64,000 nt of DNA from Inia geoffrensis. Lineage: Eukaryota > Chordata > Mammalia > Artiodactyla > Iniidae. The stretch spans positions 29,767,523 to 29,831,522 of the forward strand of contig CM070918.1 in assembly GCA_036417435.1 (NCBI GenBank), read 5' to 3'. A program made the position numbers and the translations under genes. Below are positions 34,094-44,400 of this stretch, piece by piece. Numbering within the stretch: the stretch's first letter is position 1; every line of letters starts with the position of its first letter. Below the pieces are notes generated by a model. It ran no database searches. It was not told the DNA's origin and saw nothing but the letters and a program-made list of their open reading frames with translations.

Positions 34094-34302
34094 CAGGGGT
34101 CAGCAAACTAGAGGGTGGGGACCAAATCCAGCCTGCTATCTGTGCTGGTGTGGCCTGCCAGTTAGAATGGTTTTTTTAAATAGTTACATTTTAAATGGTT
34201 ACATTATATGTACATAATATCCTTAATTTTGCTTCTTAGCCCCCAAAGCCTCAAATAAAATATTTACTGTCTGGCCCTTTAAAAAGAAGCTTGCAAACCC
34301 TT
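34094..34302 (+). mobile_element. MER20-like hAT DNA transposon
   Basis: It starts CAGGGGTCAGCAAACTAGAG and ends CTTGCAAACCCTTG, with ACCAAATCCAGCCTGC and AAATATTTACTGTCTGGCCC inside. Terminal inverted repeats are degraded. Confidence 0.8.
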
Positions 34303-35957
34303 GGTCTAAGTCCATGCCTTTCCTGACAGCCTGGTCCTCCACCGTCACCTTCTCACAAATGGATTTTGTTCCAAACATTCTGTTGTGATACTTGGAATAC
34401 ATTTTCTCAAATATCCAAAGTAGGGAGGTTCCCCGACAGGTCACAAAGGCAGACCCATAACATACCTGAAGCTCTCTGTTCCTCAGAATCTAACATCCGT
34501 CTACCCAGAACATTAGTCCCCAGTGGTGAGACACACGGTCCAGCGCCCCGTCACCTGTCTCGGTGAGAATCTGCCGGGCACAGTCCTCACCCTGCTGAGC
34601 AGGACACTTTCTCACAATTCTAAAGCAAGCGCCTAGCCCTTTTTGAAGGCCTGGAAGAGTTTTGTTTTTAAACTAATGGCAAAGGGTGGGAAGCAATTCA
34701 GGGCAAGAAGATTTCTTCCTGAGCCCTCCTGTCTTTTATTCACTCACTTCTCACAGGAAAAGACCAGGTGATAAGAACAGGCCTGTGGCTGAGGCCCAGG
34801 GAAGCGGGGAGAGTACAGTAAAAGGAAGGGAAGGAAAAAAGACATGGCAGCAAGAAAGCACAGGCTGTGATGGGAACAGAGAAGATGCTAAACTGATACA
34901 CTCTCACTCATCCCGAAGTCGACAGGGCACAAAGGGAGCGGGGCGCAGAAATGTTCGTCTCTAGGGCTGTGGAGCTTCAATACACCGACCCTGCCAATAA
35001 AAGACGCGTACACTACAGGTCCCAGAGCAAGCAGGCACATTCCCTCGATTACGATCCACCAGAAGGGTCAAGGTGGAAACATTGTGCCCCTAGGAAATAT
35101 CTTTGGCTAAAATAATCCCTGTTCACAAAAGAGGCCAAACTAATATGTGATTCTCATGAACAAATGCATCTCCAGGTCTAAATTTTAGTTAAGGCCCAGG
35201 TGAAAAGTCACCAACAAATGAAGACTTCACTGACAACTTCCTCTTTAATACAGAAGACTGAAAACATGCTCTCATCCGGTTCCTTCTCCGCTCCCGCTGC
35301 CAACACACAAGGAGGACAGGAGAGGAGACAGACGGCATGAACAGATATTTAGAAGAGGAGGAGGAGAGGGAGGGGTGACTAAGGGTGGAAGCTGCAGCCT
35401 AGGTGCCTGAGCTCTTTCCCTTCAAGAGCCAGGGAAGGCTCCGACACTGGGCACACCAGGAACCACGGAGGCGCTGGCCCCCGGGCTTGACCGGGAGTCT
35501 GTACCCACCCAGCTCTTCTCCCAGAAGGAAGAGATGGCTGTCTGATGAACCCACATGAGCAGCAGGATCCAGTCTGGCCTGAAGTTAGCCAATTCAGGAT
35601 TTCCAGTTATATAAGCCAATCCAGTCCCCTTGTTTTAAGGTAACTTGAGCTGGGTTCCACGTCACTGGCAATGGGAGAAGTCCACAGTAGTACCACTGCA
35701 TTTTAGGCAGATGTCAGATACTATTCAGCACGAGCTACTCAGAACAGAAACCTCAGAATGACTACTGAGTTCAGAGTGCTTATTATGACAACTTTCAGGC
35801 TCTAACTGTGGCCACCTAACTTGGTTGAAGAGCTTCTCTAAACTTCTCCCTGTATTAAAACTTAAGGCAACTCTTCAAGAGAAATAGCACCCACTGAACC
35901 TCAAAGCACCTCTCCTCACCTTGTGAAATCTTAATATTCATTAAAAATATGACAATA
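34303..35957. other. Intron-like unique sequence
   Basis: Between exons X and Y. No exon in matching phase, no young repeats. A purine-rich run GAAGAGGAGGAGGAGAGGG lies near 35,353. Confidence 0.4.
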
Positions 35958-36155
35958 GGGCTTCCCTGGTGGCGCAGTGGTTGAGAGTCCACCTGCCGAT
36001 GCAGGGGACACGGGTTCATGCCCCGGTCCGGGAAGATCCCACATGCCGTGGAGCGGCTGGGCCCGTGAGCCATGGCCGCTGAGCCTGCGCGTCCGGAGCC
36101 TGTGCTCCGCAACGGGAGAGGTCACGGCAGTGAGAGGCCCGTGTACCACAAAAAA
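35958..36155 (+). mobile_element. Young CHR SINE with target duplication
   Basis: GGGCTTCCCTGGTGGCGCAG to AGGCCCGTGTACC. The AAATATGACAA before it recurs after the tail as ATATATGACAA (near 36,165). Confidence 0.95.
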
Positions 36156-36309
36156 AAATATATATATATGACAACAAACACTGCAATTGCCCTAAACTGT
36201 CCTGCTTCCTCAGGAGAACTCCCGTGGAAGCATGAGAGCTACAGCTAACATTGTACTCCTGGTGGGAAGCACTGACCTGGCTGCAGAAGGAGACTTCCTG
36301 TCCTCTCAC

Positions 36310-36468
36310 CTATCAAAGGGAACTTGGCAGGAACCGGGGGACGAGGGCCTGGGAAGGATCTCTTTCTGGGGGTTGGAAGGAGTGGAGGTGGCTTGCCCAT
36401 GACGGGGGTATTCCTGCCTTGAAATGAGGAATGGTCGCTCCTGGCCAAAGGATTTGACATCTCCAAAC
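36310..36468 (-). CDS. Coding exon of a minus-strand transcript (exon X)
   Basis: 159 nt (53 codons, phase 2/2) on the minus strand, between a very strong acceptor (TTTTCTTCATTTTTCCAG) and donor GATAG/GTGAGAGG. Frame: FGDVKSFGQERPFLISRQEY, PRHGQATSTPSNPQKEILPR, PSSPGSCQVPFD, polar and low-complexity. It joins the exon at 33,750-33,896 in phase. The same frame stays open upstream through the pyrimidine tract to an ATAG at about 36,590 (SQSEEEKVFLELPEL), so a longer first exon is possible. Incoming phase 2 also matches exon 4 (46,076-46,202) of the gene upstream. An alternative frame with its own ATG at 36,460 is open but phase-incompatible with the rest. Confidence 0.6.
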
Positions 36469-36619
36469 CTGGAAAAATGAAGAAAACAAATGGAAAGCAG
36501 AAGCCTGCTGCAGAGCCCAGCAAGCTGCACAAAGAACAACTCAGGCAATTCCAGGAAGACCTTCTCTTCTTCTGACTGAGAAGTTTCTATAATCAAAAGG
36601 CAGCAGGATGTTAGCTAGA

Positions 36620-36735
36620 CTTATTGTGATGCGCACCACACAATATATACAAATGTTGAATCATTATGTTGTACACCTGAAACTAATATATGTTGTGTGT
36701 CAATTAAATCTCAATTAAAATAAATTTTAAAGTAA
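36620..36735 (+). mobile_element. L1 3' terminal fragment
   Basis: AATGTTGAATCATTATGTTG, ACACCTGAAACTAATATATG, then CAATTAAATCTCAATTAAAA, the usual end of old L1 copies. Confidence 0.75.
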
Positions 36736-36884
36736 ATAAAATAAGCGCTCAGAAAAAAGAAAAAGAAACAAAGAAACAAAACTGTTATGTTTTAAACTTA
36801 TGGGTTCCCTCCCCACCCTGAGAAAGTGAGTTCAATAAAAGTGTACAAAAATGAAACACATTCTGCATTTCATAAGAATAATAA

Positions 36885-36890
36885 TTTATT
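36885..36890 (-). terminator. Predicted poly(A) signal AATAAA
   Basis: Minus-strand AATAAA, followed some 20-50 nt on by T/GT-rich sequence (TGTGTTTCATTTTTGT). Cleavage is expected near 36,865. Confidence 0.45.
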
Positions 36891-37285
36891 TAAAGCGTTA
36901 GCATGGTCCTGCGACTTCAGCTACTTTTCCCTACAAGGGACAAGTGATTATTTTCTTCTCACCTACTTAACTCAAAACAAGCAATCTGAAAAGTCACTAC
37001 TTCAAAGACTTCACTTGTGGCTGGAGTGCTCTTTAAAATCAGTGAGATTAGGAACTGCTTATTCACATTCACCATACACTTCAGAGTACTCTTAAAAATG
37101 TCTCAACAAAAAACAAACTTAGAATCAGAAAAATAAACTGATAGGGAACTGGAACTATTTCCTACATGTCCATCTATATAGAGAGGTCATCCTATTTATG
37201 TATTAAAAATCTGGTTCAAGAGAAAATTTAGCTTCAGAAGAAGCACTTTCATCTATAAAGGTTAAACATTACAACAGTCTATTCC

Positions 37286-37630
37286 GGGCTTCCCTGGTGG
37301 CGCAGTGGTTAAGAATCTGCCTGCCAATGCAGGGGACACAGGTTCGAGCCGTGGTCCAGGAAGATCTCACAAGCCGCAGGGCAACTAAGCCCATGCACCA
37401 CAGCTACTGAGCCTGCACTCTAGAGCCCGCAAGCCACAGCTACTGAAGCTCGCGTGCCTAGAGCCCGTGCTCCTCAACAAGAGAAGCCACCACAATGAGA
37501 AGCCCGAGCACTGCAACGAAGAGTAGCCCCCGTTCATCGCAACTAGAGAAAGCCCGTGTGCAGCAACAAAGACCCAACTCAGCCATAAATAAATTATTAA
37601 AAAAAAAAAAGAATATGATAAAAAAACAAA
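37286..37630 (+). mobile_element. CHR-2 SINE inside the 3' UTR
   Basis: Long-form CHR with GGCTTCCCTGGTGGCGCAG head, CACAGCTACTGA repeats and an AAATAAATTATTAAAA tail. Target AACAGTCTATTCC at 37,273-37,285 recurs as AACAGTGTATTCC at 37,631-37,643. Antisense to the transcript. Confidence 0.95.
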
Positions 37631-37804
37631 AACAGTGTATTCCCATCTGGAACACATTCAAATCAGATACCTTTGTATTACACAGGTATATTCTCTCAAC
37701 TGAATGAAAAACTTTTAGTTTTCTTTTATACATGGATTCGTAGAAATGGATCTTCTGGGGTTTAAAATGGGGAAGGAAAGGGGACAGTGCCAAATACCTT
37801 CCAG

Positions 37805-38073
37805 TTATCCTTTCCTGGTCTTCAGGTAGTCAATGAGCAGGTTCAGCTCATTCTTGTACAAATGTCTGCCCTCATTCAACAGGAAGAGAAGATGCTGAAC
37901 ACCCGAAGGGACACAGTAGCTGGTAAGGCACTCCCTGGCCAAGAAGTCATCTACCAGATCACCAGCCCTCAGAGAAATGCCAGTGTGTTCCCGCTGCTCC
38001 CGTTTAGCGAAAAATCTCCTATATTCTTTAGCCTCCAGCACGAGGGCGTCCTCCAGAGGCATATGACGATCTA
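37805..38073 (-). CDS. Exon 6 (terminal) of the 193-residue gene
   Basis: Acceptor CTTTCTTATCCCTAG precedes TA, which completes the codon begun by the microexon. The frame runs DRHMPLEDALVLEAKEYRRF, FAKREQREHTGISLRAGDLV, then on to TAA. Joined directly to exon 4 it would be read out of frame and stop after about 15 codons, so the exon at 39,586 is required. Confidence 0.85.
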
Positions 38074-41000
38074 CTAGGGATAAGAAAGAGCCTGCTTTAC
38101 ATCAAATGGGTGCCCTGATTGCTTTTAAAACACATTTACAAAAAGACAAGAGGAAAAGCAATCAGAAAAGAACATAGTTAATCTAATGACATGTTATTTA
38201 AACTGTTTCAGCTTTCAGTACAGATGTGACTATCTACTGATTCAAGAGATTGGCACCCTCAACAGCAGGTGCCATGTTGGATTTCAAAATCAAACATTAC
38301 ATTCTGCTTCAAAATTATAACATGTGACAGCTCGATGTACTGTTTCAATACAAACCCTGATTTCACAATTTGATAGCTTCGTGCTAAGCTAACGAGAGAG
38401 AAGAGAAAGAGAGTGAGGGAGAGGGAGAGAGGGAGGAATAGGTGGCATGTATGTCAATGGGAATTCTTATGGATAAACAAACAGCCTAAAAATAAGACAG
38501 GATGCAACTTTAACCATCGCTGGCTATTGGAAAAGCTAAAAAAAAAGGTGAAGGTTTTCATTTGGTTCCAGCAATGAGAGTGTATGACTTGAGTGTGATT
38601 CACATAACAAACAACCAAGACCTGAGAATGGCAGCCTTTAGATGGTAGAGTAGGGGTGAAAAATGAGTCAAGCAGGGACTGCTGTGTTTCATTATGAACC
38701 TTTTAGTGTTTATCTTTTAACTTTGTATATGCAGTACTTTGAGAAAAGGTGGACAGACACGCTGTGCGGGGCTTCTAGGTTCTGTCAGTGTGGCACGAGG
38801 AGTAACGCACATCCTTTACGTAGCTCCACAGTCTTTGGCTCAGGTCTATGAGATCTTAAACCGTACTGAAAGCCTTTCCAGGTCAGGTCAGGAGTGCTCT
38901 AAATATTACATAAAAAATAAATTCTATGTACACTGTAGATATGATATGTCTCTACCTCTGTGTGGTATTATCAAAATTAATTTGTAAAAGAGCTCTATTT
39001 AATTGACATAAAAGTAAGCAATTATAAAAAAATAAAAAATAAAAATAAATAAATTCTAGACACCAAGAGCAGCTTTTACATAACTTCATGACTGTAGTCA
39101 ATGCAAGGTATCTTCTGATCTCTGCAAGGTTTATCTACTGAGAATAAGACCTAATAAAAGTTTAATTTTAAATGGGAGGCCCTTATGCTATCTTGCCATA
39201 TATCACCTGCTTCTGAACAAATGTAGGACCCAAGGGACACCACAGAGCTACAGTGGAGATCAGGGTATATGGCTAAATCTTAAACCATGTTTATTAAGGT
39301 TACATTCAGGAAGAAATGTGAATATGTATTTGTCTTCAGGTGCTGAAGTTTCATCGTTTGACTATTTTACATATTTGTCTCCACACAGAAGCAGCTCCAC
39401 ACGCTTTTGAGTAACAGCTGCATGCAAGGTATGGAGCAAACTATTGGCTATAAAGCATTGTGAAAGAGAGCCCAGCTAATAATCTTGCTGAAATAGATGT
39501 AGCTTATAGGAGAAAACAGAGTGTTCTTTTTACTTATGACCTGAGTTCAATAATTAAATTCATGGATGAGAAATGAAACATTTACCTATTAATACTATTC
39601 TGGACATGAAAAAGAAACTATCTTCTTGAAGTAGTGTGGGTTTTAAGTATTTTAGTATTCGACAAATTATTCAACCTACTTACTTGAGTGCGAATTTTCT
39701 AAAGATCTTGCATGAACATAACAAGTAAGTAACCAGATGTGATTAGTCTTTTGTACAACCTGTTGAAGCCATACTGCTCCCCACCCTCAGCCCAGGAGAT
39801 TGGGATTTGTAATTTTTGAAAACATGCATTTTCTTTTGCATTTTCAGAACTTATGTATGATGTAAATATGGTTTAGTCTTATTATTCCTTTAACATTAGA
39901 CATTTTCTATGCTTAGAAAAACTGCAATTTCATACTCTTGAGTGTTGAGCAAGAGATGGCCAGGTGGGTGGGGTGTCTACAAGGAGGTAAAGCAAATGGG
40001 AGGGTCAGAATAAAAGCACCCCAAGAAGATGAAGAGCAAGTGTTCCTCACTTTTGCTTTTTCAGACCCAGTATTACAGCTGGATTATAGCACATCAATCC
40101 TACACTGACCTCTCCGCAGGCTCCAGGAGCTATAAGCAGTATATAAATCCAGCTACTTACTAGCGCTTCACAAGGTCTCTGCCCAAAGGAAGGATCATCT
40201 GACTTAGCAATGAAAATCCTACACTGCTAAGGAGACTCGAGCTGGGATGGACAGTCCAGGGCCAGCTTGAGAAGTGTGCCTGGCTGCTGCTTACTCAGAC
40301 AGAGAAAGGGAGCAGGGTGAGCCTGACATCCTGGAGAGTGCCTGGCACACAGGAGGAGCTCAAGAACCGAACAGTACCAAGATGAGAGGACTAGAAAACC
40401 CACACTTGTCTGGGTAAGACTCTAGGCGAGCTGCTAAGGGCCCTCCCTCCACAAGGCAGCCCCCTCCGCTCTTGAAGCAGCAGCTCTGACCAGGAGGGAG
40501 GGGCTGAGGGTGGTCTAGGATGGGTGCATCTACCGAAGACTGGGTATTTTAGGGAGGAAAAGAGAATTCATTTTTGTGAACTCTCATGAGCCTAAGAATA
40601 GTTAAATGTTTGAGATATCCTGGAGAAGGCAAAGTTGGCAAGAAAGGTCGTGTAAGAGATGGTGCTTCCCCGGTGGCGCAGTGGTTGAGAGTCCGCCTGC
40701 CGATGCAGGGGACACGGGTTCGCGCCCCGGTCCAGGAGGATCCCACGTGCTGCGGAGCGGCTGGGCCCGTGAGCCATGGCCGCTGAGCCTGCGCGTCCGG
40801 AGCCCGTGCTCCGCAACGGAAGAGGCTGCAACAGTGAGAGGCCCGCGTACCGCAAAAAAAAAAAAATAGAAAAAAGAAAACGCAGGGGATGATGAACAGG
40901 GGCTGATGAACCGGGAGCCTTACGATCACCAATTGTAGAAAAAATGATGGTGGGATCTGGTCAAAAGTTCTATCGACACATAAGAGAACTGAATTGGTCA

Positions 41001-41419
41001 CATAATATTTTGGATGAGATATTTTTGATTCTTAAATAAGAAGCAATAAAGACAATTTAAGTCTCAGTTTTCTCTAATACACCAAAGAGTACTCATTTTT
41101 TCCTAACTGGATTCAGTTTAGCTACTGACAAATGTGAACCTTCAAAGTGTACCAGCATACAAAGAAAAGATATTACATTTTTAAAGCAGGATCTATTTTA
41201 AATGATTGTTCTATATTGAGCTAAACTTACTTTTGATAGACTCATGAAGCATAACTACAGTGCAAGAGACTGTTCAACAAGAATACAAATGGGGACCCAT
41301 CGTCTCTAACTTCCTGGAGTGCTTGAGGGAGGCCTGACTCAGAGGCAAGGTGAGTCATTTCCACCATGAGACCATGATCCTGCAACCAAGTACCTACGAC
41401 TGTTGCATATTCCCTTAAA

Positions 41420-41457
<38 letters not shown>

Positions 41458-44400
41458 ACGCAAGAAAAAGGTGGGTTACTTTCAATCAAACAACTGAAAA
41501 AAAAAACTATGTCACCAAGCAGTTGTTCCACAGATACTTTGATGCACCACAAATTTAAGTGAGGGGCAAGACACTATATTTTTATTGTGCTTAGATAAGT
41601 GAGGTGGAAGATGCCATATTTTTCCAAAAATCATGCATGCCTTACAACTTGTTTTTGTTCTCAGGCACGCTGAAAACGTTCTGGGGTTTGTTATCCATCT
41701 GATGGAATCAGTTAAGAGGACTGGAGGCAACTCCAACCAAAACAAAACTCACTTTTTTGAAAACGTTGTGTCATCATATGGTTGATTATGTACATAATTT
41801 TATAAAGAAAGCAGAGTGTGTCAAAGCCTTGTTTTCGTGGGGCATGACGTACTGGGGAAGCACCATGAATGTGGCCAGCGTTTTTCAAAAAGGAATCATT
41901 CGGGGCTTCCCTGGTGGCGCAGTGGTTGGGAGTCCGCCTGCCAATGCAGGGGACGTGGGTTCATGCCCCGGTCTGGGGGGATCCCACGTGCCGCACGGTG
42001 GCTGGGCCCGTGAGCCATGGCCGCTGGGCCTGCGCGTCTGGGGCCTGCGCGTCCGGAGCCTGTGCTTTGCAACGGGAGAGGCCACGGCAGTGAGAGGCCC
42101 GCATACCAAAAAAAAAAAAAAACGGAATCATTCAAGTGTTATTTGATGAAGTCATTTCAATTTAAAGACCATGAAAGAAAACCTAAAATTGTATCTTCAG
42201 AAAAATGAGAGAATGCTCATTTACAATTAGTTCCCGGGATAGACAAGTACTTGTTGAGGTTACTACCACTGAGACAATCCCTTGCTGAAGAGTAAATGGA
42301 TGATACTGGAGTTAACCATCTCAGTCAACATCAGCCACCCCAGAACTAACCTTGGATCAAAGCCCAGTCATCTCATCACCTATTTCCTTAGCCTCGGCCA
42401 AGTCCTGAAGAATCCTAGACCTCTCCTTTGGGTTTATGCTTCCACTCCTGCCCAGTACTTGCTTAGAAACCTGCAACGGCCTCCTACCACATCTTTTAGC
42501 CTCGATTCTTTTCCCCACTCCAATCCATCCTACATGTCAGTCTGAGTAATCCCATGAAAAGTACTGCTTTCAAAAATGCCCCAATAGGGACTTCCCTGGT
42601 GGTGCAGTGGTTAAGAGTCCTCCTGCCAATGCAGGGGACACGGGTTCGATCCCTGGTCCGGGAAGATCCCACATGCTGTGGAGCAACTAAGCCCGTGCAC
42701 CACAACTACTGAGCCTGCACGTCACAACTACTGAAGCCCATGCGCCCTAAAGCCCATGCTCTGCAACAAGAGAAGCCACTGCAGTGAGAAGCCAGCACAC
42801 CGCAACGAAGATTAGCCCCCACTCGCCACAACTAGAGAAACCCCACGCACAGCAATGAAGACCCAATGTGGCCAAAAATAAATCAACCTTTTTAAAATTT
42901 TGTTTATTTTTTTATACAGCAGGCTCTTATTAGTTATCCATTTTATACATATTAGTGTATACATGTCAATCCCAATCTCCCAATTCATCACAGCACCACC
43001 ATCCCACTCCGCTGCTTTGCTCCCTTGGTGTCCATACGTTTGTTCTCTACATCTGTGTCTCCATTTCTGCCCTGCAAACCGGTTCATCTGTACCATCTTT
43101 CTAGGTTCCACATATATTCATTAATACACGATATTTGTTTTTCTTTTTCTGACTTACTTCACTCTGTATGACAGTCTCTAGATTCATCCACATCTCTACA
43201 AATGACCCAATTTCATTCCTTTTTATGGCTGAGTAATATTCCATTGTATATATGTACCACATCTCTTTATCCATTTGTCTGTCGATGGGCATTTAGGTTG
43301 CTTCCATGAAAAAATGCCACAGCAACTGTTCAGCATCCTAAACTTCTTACCCTAGCTTCCAAAGTCCTGGCAAGACATGGCTCCAATCTATCTTGAGCGG
43401 TCTTGTAACCCACTGAGCTTCAAACACCCTGTTTCTCTTCCCAAATTTAATTTCTTGTGATCTCAGGACAATCAACTCTCCCTACACTTTTTCCAGCTGT
43501 GCCTTCCCTGCCATTCTGTTGCTAGACTCTAAGCAGTTCTCACCTCAAAGGCCCAGCTCAAATGATATTATTCCCTGAAACCTCCTTGATTCAACTCATT
43601 GGCCCTCACAATGGTAATCTACTCTTCCCTATGTGTATACTCTGCTTAGAGTACATTCCATCTTCCACTTGTTATTTGTGCACATTTTATCTTATTAGAC
43701 TGCATGTGGTCCAAATAGGGATTGTTGCTTAATTATCTTTATGTTTCTCTCTGTGCCCAGTACAAAGCTTTACATGTAACAGTGCACAAAATGTATATTT
43801 TGTGAATGAAAAATTAATATGATGGAAGGAAAAATGCTTTTCTTGGCAATTTAGGAGAGTATAGACGATTTCAGAAAATAAATTCAAGAGGAAAACAAGA
43901 AAAACATGACACGATTCATATTTACCGAGTGACAGCCCATGAGTCAAAATTATCATACAGAAAGATCATCACAAAAATAATTCACGTTAGGGGCTTCCCT
44001 GGTGGCACCACTACTAAGCTCGTGTGCCACAACTACTGAGCCTGCGCTCTAGAGCCCACGAGCCACAACTACTGAGCCCATGTGCCACAACTACTGAAGC
44101 CCATGCGCCTAGAGCCTGTGCTCTGCTACAAGAGAGGCCACTGCGATGAGAAGCCCGTGCACTGCAATGAAGAGTAGCCCCCGCTCACTGCAACTAGAGA
44201 AAGCCCGCAGGCAGCAATGAAGACCTAACACAGCCAAAAATAAAATAAATGAAATTTTAAAAAATAAATAAATAAGAAATTCACATTAGATGATATGATC
44301 TGAAAATTAATTACCATTTTGGGATATAAAGGAATGAATTAGCTGACGAATTGATCACTCCAAGTCCTTCCGACGTTGAAGAGACAAGACAGCTGGCAGC

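Larger units (their letters stand above)
36865..37804 (-). other. Predicted 3' UTR of the 193-residue gene
   Basis: Non-repetitive apart from one SINE, directly after the TAA at 37,805. It ends at the first canonical minus-strand AATAAA (36,885-36,890). About 0.6 kb when the SINE is removed. Confidence 0.5.

Noticed and set aside
36310..36460. Start codon at 36,460 with a frame reading MSNPLARSDHSS
   Set aside because: The frame is open in exon X but forces exon Y into an implausible hydrophobic frame, and it can only join exon Z through a weaker downstream acceptor. The FGDVKS frame links all three exons.
40161..40202. 42-nt minus-strand exon candidate (strong GTAAGTAG donor, frame QMILPLGRDLVKR)
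   Set aside because: It enters and leaves in phase 2 with TA, so joining it to the microexon (A) or to exon X (G) creates a stop codon. It does not solve the phase of exon 6. At best a poison exon.
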